A stretch of 64,000 nt of DNA from Niastella soli (GTDB lineage: Bacteria > Bacteroidota > Bacteroidia > Chitinophagales > Chitinophagaceae), in assembly GCF_017742245.1 (NCBI RefSeq), contig NZ_JAGHKO010000001.1, positions 186,001-250,000 of the forward strand, read 5' to 3'. The translations under genes were made by a program, and so were the position numbers. Within the stretch, counting starts at the first letter, position 1; every line of letters starts with the position of its first letter. Below are positions 1-7,973 of the stretch, piece after piece. The notes beneath the pieces are model-generated. The model had not been told where the DNA came from, ran no database searches, and worked only from the letters and a program-made list of their open reading frames with translations.

Positions 1-165
1 TATTTCCGATGGTTCAAACCCCCAGTTGCGGTTTAGGGCATTGGTTGCCTGTCCAAGTCCCTGGAACATTCCACAATCGAGTAAATACTTCCGGCCATTG
101 CTTAACGTGAGCAAGTGCTTTGACCCAGTTACTGTACGGGCAGCACCATGAAAAGCGATTTTCAT
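1..165 (-). CDS. MBL-fold metallo-hydrolase, N-terminal part (partial)
   Basis: The first 55 codons of a minus-strand gene that runs off the left edge. The protein begins MKIAFHGAARTVTGSKHLL and continues with a LLDCGMFQG segment. This opening is typical of the beta-CASP/YSH1-like metallo-beta-lactamase family (COG1236), proteins annotated as RNA-processing exonucleases or predicted nucleases. The metal-binding HxHxDH motif would lie beyond the edge, so activity cannot be judged. It sits 18 nt downstream of the DUF4442 gene in the same direction and may share its transcript. Family assignment rests only on the N-terminal motif. Confidence 0.75.
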   Translation of the reverse strand, partial: MKIAFHGAARTVTGSKHLLTLSNGRKYLLDCGMFQGLGQATNALNRNWGFEPSEI

Positions 166-183
166 CTGTTTATTATTTAATTT

Positions 184-675
184 TTACACTTTATACTTTA
201 CCTGTTTCACCTTGAACGACCATGTTATTAAGCATTCCGCCACCTTCTCGCCTTGTTCATTTATGCCTATTGATGTGGTTACGCAGGTTTGCGCTTCACC
301 GGTTTCAACAGCCTTTTCAATGGCATTCAACAGCAGGGCGCCATCTTTACACTCGAAGCGGGTCCGCCCCGTTGCTTTCTTGAAATAACCGGCCTCAAAC
401 CTCGTCACCAGCATGCTCAAAGGCGGTTTTCGATTATATACATGCGCCATTGCCAGCGAACCGGAACTCATTTCAGCCGCCATGGCCAAACAGGCAAAAT
501 AAGTAGAGCGAAAAGGATTTTGGGAGAACCATTTGTACGGCACCGTGACCACACAATGCTGTTCATCAATTTCCCTTACACGCACTCCTGAAAAGAATGC
601 GGCGGGGAGTTTGGAAAACAAATACAGCCTGAATAATACAGGGCTCTTTAACGATTGTATGAATTTATTTGGCAT
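184..675 (-). CDS. DUF4442 hotdog-fold (thioesterase-like) protein
   Basis: A 163-residue protein without signal peptide. It resembles the DUF4442 family, which adopts the hotdog fold of acyl-CoA thioesterases. Visible family features are the PYKWFSQNPFRSTYFA segment around residues 46-62, followed by a long helix with AMAAEMSSGSLA and a C-terminal beta strand block ending in ITWSFKV. The substrate is unknown; an acyl thioester is the likely class by fold. It is in the same orientation as its neighbours and 23 nt below the next upstream gene. The family call is by motif recognition only. Confidence 0.7.
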   Translation of the reverse strand: MPNKFIQSLKSPVLFRLYLFSKLPAAFFSGVRVREIDEQHCVVTVPYKWFSQNPFRSTYFACLAMAAEMSSGSLAMAHVYNRKPPLSMLVTRFEAGYFKKATGRTRFECKDGALLLNAIEKAVETGEAQTCVTTSIGINEQGEKVAECLITWSFKVKQVKYKV

Positions 676-698
676 GAAGGAAAGGTTACATGTTCAAA

Positions 699-1217
699 TT
701 ATCTCGCCTTATTTGAAAAAGCGCGATGGCTCTTTTCCATATATTCAACAAACTCAATGAATTGTTGCCTTTTAACCAGCTCACGCAACGACAGATAATA
801 GCTTTTTGAAGTGCTTTTAACAATCATAACCCGGGTATTGCGCAGTGCAATGAAAATTGAATATACCCCTAATGCCATTGGAAGTACTATTATCAGCACC
901 CTCTCCACATCAATCCTCCACAATCCAAAAAGAAAGAAAATATAATACAGGTCCCGCAAAGCATAGCCGATCAAAGCAAGGCCGACAATCAATACCCACC
1001 ACCAGTTTTTAAGGTCCTTCCCATCACGCACCTCTATGGCACTTATTGAATCCATTGGAATGGTCTCGTAATTAAATTCATTTCGCAACAAATGCAGCCG
1101 CCCCTCCGAAATACCAAACCTTTCTCCTTTAAAAAGGTAGGGATTCTTCCTGGCTGTTGGATCACTTCTTTTTTCAGAGGATAAGGGTGAAATTTTAAAA
1201 AGGAAATTGGAATTCAT
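699..1217 (-). CDS. hypothetical membrane protein
   Basis: A 172-residue protein I do not recognise. The N-terminal half is soluble and looks like a small beta-rich domain (YLFKGERFGISEGRLHLL, then PMDSISAIEVRDG), similar in layout to PH-like membrane-associated domains. Two hydrophobic helices follow at about residues 72-94 (WWWVLIVGLALIGYAL) and 105-125 (VLIIVLPMALGVYSIFIAL). The C-terminus is charged and probably cytoplasmic. The gene lies immediately downstream of the lysA terminator hairpin, so it probably has its own promoter. No function is proposed. Confidence 0.6.
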   Translation of the reverse strand: MNSNFLFKISPLSSEKRSDPTARKNPYLFKGERFGISEGRLHLLRNEFNYETIPMDSISAIEVRDGKDLKNWWWVLIVGLALIGYALRDLYYIFFLFGLWRIDVERVLIIVLPMALGVYSIFIALRNTRVMIVKSTSKSYYLSLRELVKRQQFIEFVEYMEKSHRAFSNKAR

Positions 1218-1250
1218 AGTGTTGGATAAACTCTTTTCAGACGTTGAATG

Positions 1251-1288
1251 TAAAATAAAACCCCGACAGTTGTCGGGGTTTTATTTTA
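1251..1288 (-). terminator. intrinsic terminator of lysA
   Basis: A perfect 18-bp inverted repeat (arms 1251-1268 and 1271-1288, core CCCCGACA/TGTCGGGG) flanked by A and T runs. On the minus strand the hairpin is followed by TTTTATTTTA, and it overlaps the lysA stop codon at 1286. The flanking runs would also allow termination in the plus direction. Confidence 0.85.
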
Positions 1289-2500
1289 TAATACTTCTAT
1301 TTGATTTTTTAACAGGTCTTCAAATTCATCGCGCCGGCGAATAAGATGCGCTTTCCCATCTTTAATAAGCACCTCGGCAGGTTTCAATCGCGAGTTAAAG
1401 TTGCTCGACATTTCAAAACCATAAGCTCCGGCATTATAGAATACCAGGTAATCACCTTCCCGAACTTCGTGCAATTTGCGGTCCCAGGCAAATGTATCGG
1501 TTTCACAAATGTTCCCTACCACAGTATATATTCGCTCGGGGCCATTGGGGTTACTGATATTTTCAATATGATGATACGCCTCATAGAACATAGGGCGGAT
1601 CAGATGGTTGAACCCACTGTTCACACCGGCAAATACGGTGGCCGGGGTTTGTTTTACCACATTGGTCTTTACTATAAAATAACCGCATTGGCTTACCAGG
1701 TATTTGCCTGGTTCAAACCATACCTGCAGTTTTCTACCGGTCTCTTTTTCAAAGTTCTTGAAGGCAACAGCCATTTTCTGACCCAGGGTATTTACATCTG
1801 TTTCCGGATCACCGGGCTGGTAAGGTACTTTGAAACCACTGCCCAGGTCAATAAACTCCAGGTCGGGGAAATGCGAGGTGATCTCGAACATCACATCCAG
1901 CCCTTCCATAAACACGCCAATGTCCTTGATCTCACTACCGGTGTGCATATGCACGCCCGTTACTTTCATTTTAGCGGATTTTACAACGCGCTCAATGTGT
2001 CTGATCTGGTGAATAGAGATCCCAAACTTGCTGTCTACGTGACCGGTAGATATTTTGAAATTACCACCCGCCATGATATGGGGGTTGAGCCGGATGCAAA
2101 CAGGATAGCTGCCGCCAAACTTGTTGCCAAACTGCTCTAAAATAGAGATGTTGTCAATATTGAGGTTAACACCCAGTTCTTTAGCGGCTACAACTTCCTG
2201 AAAGTCCACACAATTGGGTGTATACAAAATGTTCTTTGGGTCAAAGCCTGCCTTGAGGGCCAGCTTTACTTCATGGATACTTACGCAATCAACCCCGGCG
2301 CCGAGGCTGTTCACATACTTTAAAACATTAATATTGGTAAGTGCCTTACAGGCATAGTAAAACCGGGCGTTTATCTTTTGAAAGGCTGTTTGCAGCTTTT
2401 CATATTGCTCTTTGATCTTTTCGGCATGGTACACATACAGTGGTGTACCGTATTCATTCGCCAACTGGATTAATAACTCTCGGGATAATTGCTGTGACAT
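1286..2500 (-). CDS. lysA: diaminopimelate decarboxylase
   Basis: A 404-residue PLP enzyme that decarboxylates meso-diaminopimelate to L-lysine, the last step of lysine synthesis, in the cytoplasm. The PLP-binding lysine lies in FYYACKALTN near residue 50. Also visible are HTGSEIKD (about 192-199), the glycine-rich GSGFKVPY that binds the phosphate, EPGKYLVSQCG, and CETDTFA, whose Cys reaches the active site of the dimer partner. Length fits the family. The gene ends in a strong terminator and has no close upstream partner, so it is probably monocistronic. Confidence 0.93.
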   Translation of the reverse strand: MSQQLSRELLIQLANEYGTPLYVYHAEKIKEQYEKLQTAFQKINARFYYACKALTNINVLKYVNSLGAGVDCVSIHEVKLALKAGFDPKNILYTPNCVDFQEVVAAKELGVNLNIDNISILEQFGNKFGGSYPVCIRLNPHIMAGGNFKISTGHVDSKFGISIHQIRHIERVVKSAKMKVTGVHMHTGSEIKDIGVFMEGLDVMFEITSHFPDLEFIDLGSGFKVPYQPGDPETDVNTLGQKMAVAFKNFEKETGRKLQVWFEPGKYLVSQCGYFIVKTNVVKQTPATVFAGVNSGFNHLIRPMFYEAYHHIENISNPNGPERIYTVVGNICETDTFAWDRKLHEVREGDYLVFYNAGAYGFEMSSNFNSRLKPAEVLIKDGKAHLIRRRDEFEDLLKNQIEVL

Positions 2501-2519
2501 AGTATGCGAATATAAGAAT

Positions 2520-2543
2520 AAGTTGACAAGTTAATAAGCTGAC
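2520..2543. repeat. 8-bp word repeat, 3 units
   Basis: Three consecutive octamers, AAGTTGAC, AAGTTAAT and AAGCTGAC, lie just upstream of lysA. They belong to the group of short-word arrays seen in many gaps of this window. Three units is short, so chance cannot be excluded. Confidence 0.4.
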
Positions 2544-2562
2544 AGGGTTGACCGTGTTAAAC

Positions 2563-2594
2563 AAAAAAGCGCATCCATCTTATAATGAATGCGC
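2563..2594 (-). terminator. intrinsic terminator of scpB
   Basis: Inverted repeat GCGCATnCAT...ATGnATGCGC with arms at 2569-2578 and 2585-2594. On the minus strand it is followed by TTTTTTG. It starts about 20 nt past the scpB stop codon. Confidence 0.8.
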
Positions 2595-2613
2595 CCGTTA
2601 TTTTAGATTTTAT

Positions 2614-3798
2614 TTATTTCTTTTGTTCGTCCTCTTCGTCGTCCCCGTCTTTTTCCTCATCATTGTCTTCGCCGTCCTCTTCAGTCTCCTCGTCATCGCC
2701 TCCCTCTTCTTCAGTTTCTTCCTCTTCTTCGCTTTCCTCTTCCTCTTCATTCTCATCCTCCTCTTCTTCGGTTTGTTCCTCTTCTTCCTCATCGGCTATT
2801 TCCTCGTCACCCTCATTCTCTTCTTCGTCCTCTTCCGCCTCGCCATGTTCTTCAATCAGTTCGCCATTGTCATCAACAGCAAAGGAGGTGGAATCATCTT
2901 CGCCTTCTTCCTCTTCTTCGGGGGTAATGTAGGGTTCTTCTTCAGCAAATGCATCCAGGTCACCCTCATCAAAACCTTCCTCAGCAATTTCATCCAGCAC
3001 TTCACCTGCTTCTTCATCCAGGGCTTCTGCTTCTTCGGCTATTGCTTCTTCGTCGGCCTCCTGATCATATGAAGCATCCTGGTCCAGGCCTGGCTGCGCT
3101 TCTTCTTCAGCACCTTCTTCTTCGCTTAATGATAATTCAGTACCATTTACATGAACATCATTCTCTGATGGAAGGATACCTGACTCATCGCCTTCGGTCT
3201 GGGTTGTGCCGGTTTCAAGGCCAACTATGGTAGGCGCCACAATACTGTCGTCCAATATTTCTTTCAGCTTGGGTAGATCATCCGTTGTGTTCAGGCCGAA
3301 ATAGTCCATAAAGTTTTTGGACGTTGCATACACCAGCGGTTGACCGGGCATGTTCTCATTACGGCCTGTTATGACTATGAGGTCTTTTTCGAGTAATTTT
3401 TGAATAGCGTAGTCGCTGCTCACACCCCGGATAGCTTCAATCTCAGATTTTGTTACCGGTTGTTTATAAGCAACGATACTTAAGGTTTCCAACGCTGCTG
3501 TAGACAGACGTTTCAGGAATTTATCACCGTTTAACTGGGCAACAGTTTTATGAAAATCTCTTTTAGTGAGGAACTGCCAACCACCACCGCTTTCGCGCAC
3601 CTCGAATGGATAGAATTCAGCCTTGTATTTTTCGAGAATACCTTCCATGGCTGCTTCAATCTGATCGAGCATGATCTTATCTTCCATAAAGCCAAAGGCC
3701 TGGTTGATGAGATCAGTGATCTCCAATGTTGTTAAAGGCTTTTCACTGGCAAAGATCAACGCCTCTATATGGGGTATCAGGTTGGAAATTTCCATCAT
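2614..3798 (-). CDS. scpB: segregation and condensation protein B with a long acidic tail
   Basis: A 394-residue protein. Residues 1 to about 190 are a normal ScpB core of two winged-helix domains (for example YKQPVTKSEIEAIRGVSS and the KDLIVITGRNENMPGQP turn). ScpB is the kleisin-associated subunit of the SMC-ScpAB condensin that organises and segregates the chromosome. From about residue 195 to the end the protein is almost only Glu and Asp with a few Gly, Ala and Ser, ending DEEDEQKK. Typical ScpB is about 180-220 residues, so the tail doubles the protein. It lies 54 nt downstream of atpG on the same strand. The core call is firm; the tail's role is unknown. Confidence 0.9.
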   Translation of the reverse strand: MMEISNLIPHIEALIFASEKPLTTLEITDLINQAFGFMEDKIMLDQIEAAMEGILEKYKAEFYPFEVRESGGGWQFLTKRDFHKTVAQLNGDKFLKRLSTAALETLSIVAYKQPVTKSEIEAIRGVSSDYAIQKLLEKDLIVITGRNENMPGQPLVYATSKNFMDYFGLNTTDDLPKLKEILDDSIVAPTIVGLETGTTQTEGDESGILPSENDVHVNGTELSLSEEEGAEEEAQPGLDQDASYDQEADEEAIAEEAEALDEEAGEVLDEIAEEGFDEGDLDAFAEEEPYITPEEEEEGEDDSTSFAVDDNGELIEEHGEAEEDEEENEGDEEIADEEEEEQTEEEEDENEEEEESEEEEETEEEGGDDEETEEDGEDNDEEKDGDDEEDEQKK

Positions 3799-3852
3799 TA
3801 AAGTTTATTACTATGACTTATAACCTATTCCTGCTATAAATCATAAACTGTC

Positions 3853-4734
3853 TTAACCTTGTAATGCAGCGGCACCGCTCACAATTTCGGTAAGCTCGGT
3901 AGTGATGGCTGCCTGGCGTGCCCGGTTATATGATATCTTATAGTGCTTTAATAATTCGTTGGCGTTTTCGCTGGCTTTATCCATAGCGGTCATTCGGGCC
4001 CCATGCTCAGAAGCATTGGCATCGAGTACAGCTTTGTACAATTGCGTGTTCAGGATCTTTGGCATCAGCTCGGCTATCAGCTCTTCTTTGGCGGGCTCAA
4101 AAATGAAGTCACTTTTTTTAGCGCCTTCTTTCTTCTCTACTTTTGGAATAGGCAGGAAGCGTTCTACTGCGTAACGTTGCATGGCGGCATTGCGAAACTC
4201 GCTGTACACCAGCTCTATTACATCAAATTCTTTGGCTTCAAACGCTTTTACAGCAGCCTGAGCGGCAGCCTGTACGTTCTCGAAGCTCAATTTCAGGAAC
4301 AGGTCTCTGAAAGTATCGTTTACCTTGTATTTATTTTTCTGGAAGAATTCGGTGCCTTTTTTACCAATGCCCCAAACGGTCAAATTGCCTTTGGCATTTT
4401 GGGTTGCATATTTTTCATTGATGGTATTGCGGGCCAGTTTTATTACGTTGGTATTATAAGCGCCGCACAATCCACGGTCGCTGGTAATAACAATCAACAA
4501 CACCTTTTCTACAGGACGTTCAACTGCCAGCGCCATACCGCCATCACCTTCTGCGCTGCTCACAATGTTGCTCAGCACTTCCTGCAGTTTACGGGCATAG
4601 GGACGCATCTGGACGATAGCATCCTGGGCTTTTCTCAATTTGGCAGCACTTACCATTTTCATTGCTTTGGTAATCTGCTGCATATTCTGGGTTGCCTTGA
4701 TCTTATTACGAACTTCTTTTAACTGACCTGCCAT
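3853..4734 (-). CDS. atpG: F1F0 ATP synthase gamma subunit
   Basis: A 293-residue protein of normal length. The gamma subunit is the rotating central stalk of F1 and couples proton flow in F0 to ATP synthesis. The conserved N-terminal coiled coil is visible (AGQLKEVRNKIKATQNM, then QQITKAMKMVSAAKLRKAQ), as is the C-terminal helix NRARQAAITTELTEIVSGAA, the two strands of the shaft. No other atp gene is in the window: upstream is the divergent surE, downstream is scpB. A TAnnTTTG promoter box lies about 106 nt upstream, which fits transcription from its own promoter. Confidence 0.96.
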   Translation of the reverse strand: MAGQLKEVRNKIKATQNMQQITKAMKMVSAAKLRKAQDAIVQMRPYARKLQEVLSNIVSSAEGDGGMALAVERPVEKVLLIVITSDRGLCGAYNTNVIKLARNTINEKYATQNAKGNLTVWGIGKKGTEFFQKNKYKVNDTFRDLFLKLSFENVQAAAQAAVKAFEAKEFDVIELVYSEFRNAAMQRYAVERFLPIPKVEKKEGAKKSDFIFEPAKEELIAELMPKILNTQLYKAVLDANASEHGARMTAMDKASENANELLKHYKISYNRARQAAITTELTEIVSGAAALQG

Positions 4735-5062
4735 GTTGCAAAGTTGATTAGTTGATTACTACCGGGTTATTTAGCTCTATAACAAATTAATAATCAATGA
4801 TATATAGACAATAAACAGACCTGTAGTTTTAATCGGCTGCAAAGGTAGCGGAAAGCGGCCAAAATTCCACATTCTGTGTAAAATTCCGTGTCAGATGTGA
4901 GTTTCGTGAGTTGTGAACATATATATAATGTTTTGGCCATAAATGCGTTTTAAGTTACCTGGTTGGGGTAAGAAAAACCGCGGCAAACGGTACCAATAAC
5001 CAGCCACTTATTTCGTGTATTTAACGGTTTTGATAGAAATTTTCAGCATTTTTGTTTAAGAT
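4735..5062. promoter_or_regulatory. divergent atpG/surE promoter region
   Basis: A 328-nt gap between divergent genes with no convincing ORF. On the minus strand TACCTTTG at 4840-4847 matches the Bacteroidota -7 consensus TAnnTTTG and would serve atpG with a leader of about 100 nt. No clean match was found for surE on the plus strand. A short duplicated word (GTTGATTA twice) lies directly before the atpG start. Confidence 0.5.
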
Positions 5063-5851
5063 ATGGCAAAAAAGAAGAACGCAGCTAAACCGGTTATTCT
5101 TGTAACGAATGACGATGGTATTACAGCGCCAGGTATACATAACCTGGTAGAAGCAGTAAAGGACTTGGGTAAAATTGTTGTTGTTGCCCCCGATAAACCG
5201 CAATCAGGCATGGGCCATGCCATAACTATAGGCCAACCATTGCGACTGAGTGCTGTATCAACTTTTTTTGATGGCGTGGAAGCTTACCAATGCTCCGGAA
5301 CCCCGGTAGATTGCGTTAAGCTGGCAGTAGACAAGATACTGCATCGCAAACCAGATCTGTGTTTGAGCGGTATCAACCACGGCGCCAATCACTCCATTAA
5401 CGTTATTTATTCAGGTACCATGTCGGCCGCAGTAGAGGCAGCTATTGAAAGCATTCCCTCCATTGGTTTTTCACTGCTCGATTACAGCATTGATGCCGAT
5501 TTTACTGCTGCCCGCAAATATGCCCGGATAATTGTAGAACAGATGTTGAAGAAGACACCCGAGAAACACACCGTTTTGAATGTGAACTTTCCTCCTGTAT
5601 CACCTGATCTCATAAAAGGTATCCGCATTTGCCGCCAGGCCTATGCGAAATATGAAGAAGATTTTGTGGAACGTAACGACCCCAATGGCCGCAAGTATTA
5701 CTGGTTAACCGGTGAGTTTGTGAACTTCGACAAAGGAAAGGATACCGACGTGTGGGCCCTTAAAAATAATTATGTGAGCGTTGTACCAGTGCAGTTTGAC
5801 CTTACCAATTATCAACTGAAAGAAAAGCTCGAAAAAACCTGGAAACTGTAA
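5063..5851 (+). CDS. surE: 5'/3'-nucleotidase SurE
   Basis: A 262-residue cytosolic survival protein that removes phosphate from nucleoside 5'- and 3'-monophosphates using a divalent metal. The metal-binding TNDDGITAPGI lies near residues 14-24, followed by PDKPQSGMGHAIT and the SGINHGAN loop near 108-115, all classic SurE motifs. The N-terminus MAKKKNAAKP is slightly longer than in typical relatives. Its stop overlaps the next start by one base (TAATG), so the downstream membrane protein is probably translationally coupled, and lpxB follows in the same operon. Confidence 0.95.
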   Translation: MAKKKNAAKPVILVTNDDGITAPGIHNLVEAVKDLGKIVVVAPDKPQSGMGHAITIGQPLRLSAVSTFFDGVEAYQCSGTPVDCVKLAVDKILHRKPDLCLSGINHGANHSINVIYSGTMSAAVEAAIESIPSIGFSLLDYSIDADFTAARKYARIIVEQMLKKTPEKHTVLNVNFPPVSPDLIKGIRICRQAYAKYEEDFVERNDPNGRKYYWLTGEFVNFDKGKDTDVWALKNNYVSVVPVQFDLTNYQLKEKLEKTWKL

Positions 5852-6144
5852 TGTTCAAAAAAGACAACCTCCGTTTTGGCATGTTGCTGGGCTTTATTGC
5901 CCCCCTGTTAAGCCTTGTTATCTATTATTTCATCAAGTTTCGTGCGTATTCTTTTCTTGACTTCCTGGAATTTATAGGCTCCAACAAAAACCAGATCACG
6001 GCTATTTCGGTCCCCTGTCTGGTGCTTAATATTGCCCTGTTCACTTTTTACATCAATACCCGCCGCGACAAAACGGCCAAAGGCGTATTTGCCATCACGC
6101 TTATATATGCGATAGTGTCGTTGGTGATAAAGTTTATTATATAA
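5851..6144 (+). CDS. small three-helix membrane protein
   Basis: A 97-residue protein of unknown function. Three hydrophobic segments are visible: about residues 10-28 (GMLLGFIAPLLSLVIYYFI), 49-68 (ITAISVPCLVLNIALFTFYI) and 78-96 (VFAITLIYAIVSLVIKFII). The loop between helices 2 and 3 is basic (NTRRDKTAKG). It lies between surE and lpxB with a 1-nt overlap and a 15-nt gap, so it is co-transcribed with them. The position beside lpxB hints at an envelope role, which is inference only. Confidence 0.75.
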   Translation: MFKKDNLRFGMLLGFIAPLLSLVIYYFIKFRAYSFLDFLEFIGSNKNQITAISVPCLVLNIALFTFYINTRRDKTAKGVFAITLIYAIVSLVIKFII

Positions 6145-6159
6145 GCTTATCTTTACCCC

Positions 6160-7272
6160 ATGCGTTATTACATTATAGCTGGTGAAGCATCAGGTGATCT
6201 GCATGGTAGTAATCTTATCAAAGAACTTAAAAAATCAGATCCCGCCGCAACGATCCGTTGCTGGGGGGGCGATCGTATGCAACAAGCTGGTGGCGAACTG
6301 GTGAAACACTATCGCAGCCTGGCTTTTATGGGTTTTTGGGAAGTAGCCAAAAACCTGGGTACCATTTTGCGTAACCTGCAGTTTTGCAAAGACGACATTA
6401 CCAAATACAAACCCGATGCGCTTATTCTTATAGACTACCCCGGGTTTAATTTACGCATAGCCGAATGGGCTAAACAACAGGGCTATAAGATCATTTATTA
6501 TATCTCCCCACAAGTATGGGCCTGGAAGGAGAACCGCGTTCACAAAATGAAACAATGCATTGATAAAATGCTGGTGATCCTGCCCTTCGAAAAAGACTAT
6601 TATAAAAACAAGTGGAACTGGGATGTTGAATATGTAGGCCACCCATTGATAGAAGTGGTGGAAGAGGCGCAATTGACGCCTGGCAGTCTGCCGCTTTCAG
6701 ACAAGCCAATTATAGCTTTACTGCCTGGCAGCCGCAAACAGGAAATACTTAAAAAGCTGCCCATTATGCTGGAGGTTAGCCGCATGTTCCCGGCTTATCA
6801 GTTCATAGTGGCCAAGGCTCCGGGACAGGAAGACAACTTTTATGAATCCGTACTGGCTACATACCCCAATGTATCGTCGGTACGTGATGCCACTTATAAC
6901 CTGCTTTTACAATCCAGGGCTGCACTGGTTACTTCAGGCACTGCCACCCTGGAAACAGCCTTGTTCGGTGTTCCCGAAGTGGTTTGCTATAAAGGCAGCA
7001 ATATCTCCTACCAGATCGCCAAACGGCTTATCAAAGTGAAATATATTTCCCTGGTAAATCTGATCATGGATAAGCTGGTGGTAAAAGAACTTATCCAAAA
7101 CGACCTTACGCCCGGCAATTTGCGTAAAGAGCTGGATGCCCTGCTCACCAATGAAGCTACGCAGCAGCAACTGCGGGTAGACTATGCCGCTTTACAACAC
7201 CTGCTTGGTCAGGGAGGGCATGCTTCTGCCAGAGCGGCGGCGCTTATAGTTGATTATTTGCAGAAAAAATAA
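6160..7272 (+). CDS. lpxB: lipid-A-disaccharide synthase
   Basis: A 370-residue GT19 glycosyltransferase that joins UDP-2,3-diacylglucosamine and lipid X into the lipid A disaccharide, at the cytoplasmic face of the inner membrane. Motifs: AGEASGDLHGSNLIKEL at the N-terminus, DYPGFNLRIAEW near residue 90, VGHPLIE and LLPGSRKQEI in the middle, and the donor-binding TSGTATLETALFGVPEV near 255-270. Length is normal. It is the last gene of the surE operon. The window holds no other lipid A gene. Confidence 0.95.
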   Translation: MRYYIIAGEASGDLHGSNLIKELKKSDPAATIRCWGGDRMQQAGGELVKHYRSLAFMGFWEVAKNLGTILRNLQFCKDDITKYKPDALILIDYPGFNLRIAEWAKQQGYKIIYYISPQVWAWKENRVHKMKQCIDKMLVILPFEKDYYKNKWNWDVEYVGHPLIEVVEEAQLTPGSLPLSDKPIIALLPGSRKQEILKKLPIMLEVSRMFPAYQFIVAKAPGQEDNFYESVLATYPNVSSVRDATYNLLLQSRAALVTSGTATLETALFGVPEVVCYKGSNISYQIAKRLIKVKYISLVNLIMDKLVVKELIQNDLTPGNLRKELDALLTNEATQQQLRVDYAALQHLLGQGGHASARAAALIVDYLQKK

Positions 7273-7334
7273 ATCTCCTGGTTTAAAAGGAACGGTTCCA
7301 GGCTTCAGGAGGTCAAATGCCAGTTCTTGCTTTC

Positions 7335-7379
7335 CCCCGCAATGCGGGGCAAGGCGGAGCAAGCGCTGCAACCTGTAAC
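7335..7379. repeat. palindrome plus dispersed word repeat
   Basis: CCCCGCA-A-TGCGGGG (7335-7349) is a perfect short palindrome after lpxB with no T run behind it. At 7366-7379 follows CTGCAACCTGTAAC. Closely related words recur at 12944-12965, near 33750 and near 31905, so this looks like a dispersed intergenic repeat. Confidence 0.4.
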
Positions 7380-7384
7380 TGTAT

Positions 7385-7555
7385 TTACTTCTTCATCATC
7401 ACCAGTTTTATAATGATCACGATGATCGCAAGCAGGAACATGAACAGGGAGATCCTGTTTATGCCATGCATATAGCGCATCCAGGGGGTGTGCGGTGCTT
7501 TTGGGTCGCGTTTCTTCAAGTAAAAATACTCCTGCAATTGTCTCCAAACTCCCAT
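7385..7555 (-). CDS. small membrane protein (DUF6728-like)
   Basis: A 56-residue protein starting MGVWRQLQEYFYLKKRDP, with one hydrophobic helix at about residues 35-53 (ISLFMFLLAIIVIIIKLV) and a basic end. The pattern of an N-terminal EYFY segment, then a helix preceded by RYMHGINRIS, resembles a short Bacteroidota family I recall as DUF6728; the name is from memory. The open frame extends much further upstream, but only through the heptamer array, where it reads MGNGQWA over and over, so the ATG at 7555 is chosen. It is a single gene, convergent with lpxB. Confidence 0.65.
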   Translation of the reverse strand: MGVWRQLQEYFYLKKRDPKAPHTPWMRYMHGINRISLFMFLLAIIVIIIKLVMMKK

Positions 7556-7609
7556 AATTAATATACTGGTTTTTAACGGTATTACAAAGTTACGTAATAC
7601 CGTGAAAAC

Positions 7610-7644
7610 GGCAGACGGCAGACGGCAATCGGCAATCGGCAATT
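7610..7644. repeat. heptamer array, 5 units
   Basis: Five consecutive 7-bp units: GGCAGAC, GGCAGAC, GGCAATC, GGCAATC, GGCAATT. Same unit type as the long array at 53724-53856. Lies just upstream of the small membrane protein gene. Confidence 0.75.
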
Positions 7645-7729
7645 TTGGCCTCGCGAAATTCGAGCCTCGCGTAATCGTAAACGATTCACTAGTTTTGAGC
7701 AGAATAACCGATCTTGCGCCGCCCGAAAT

Positions 7730-7840
7730 CCATTGCCCATTGCCCATTGCCCATTGCCCATTGCCCATTGCCCATTGCCCATTGCCCATTGCCCATTGCC
7801 CATTGCCCATTGCCCATTGCCCATTGCCCATTGCCCATTG
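7730..7840. repeat. perfect heptamer array CCCATTG, 15 units
   Basis: Fifteen identical copies of CCCATTG (7736-7840) preceded by a partial copy. The minus strand reads CAATGGG. Because 7 is not a multiple of 3, all three frames on each strand stay open through it and give artefact ORFs. It lies in the 418-nt gap between divergent genes (7556-7973), which otherwise holds the 7610 array and the metalloprotease leader. Perfect units suggest recent expansion and a length that may vary between isolates. Confidence 0.95.
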
Positions 7841-7950
7841 CCAACTGCCTTTCACCTTAGCATAACCGTCAGACAGCCTGGCGGTTGCTCCATCCTTAAA
7901 TTCTTACATCCATCCTAAAAACGGCGGGCTTACCTAAAACCCTCAGTAAA

Positions 7951-7969
7951 TTGATATACCTAAAAACAC
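7951..7969 (+). promoter_or_regulatory. TTGWTATACCTAAAA box before the metalloprotease
   Basis: TTGATATACCTAAAAACAC starts exactly 23 nt upstream of the ATG at 7974. An almost identical box starts exactly 23 nt upstream of the ATG at 18804. The shared position suggests a promoter or leader element; which sigma factor would read it is unknown. Confidence 0.45.
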
Positions 7970-7973
7970 ATGT

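Noticed and set aside
1346-2140. Plus-strand frame of 264 codons opposite lysA
   Set aside because: The minus strand encodes an unmistakable diaminopimelate decarboxylase; this is its shadow.
2548-3072. Plus-strand frame of 174 codons rich in Phe and Leu, and a Ser-rich one in another frame
   Set aside because: Both are antisense to the GAA/GAG-rich acidic tail of scpB, which creates long open but meaningless frames.
7730-7840. CRISPR array
   Set aside because: Units are 7 bp with no spacers and there are no cas genes in the window.
7385-7855. Long minus-strand frame of 156 codons reading MGNGQWA repeats
   Set aside because: The upstream half is only the CCCATTG array, which stays open in every frame. 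The real gene is taken to start at 7555.
7602-7918. Plus-strand frames reading PIAHCPL repeats
   Set aside because: Translation of the same heptamer array; no start signal or domain.
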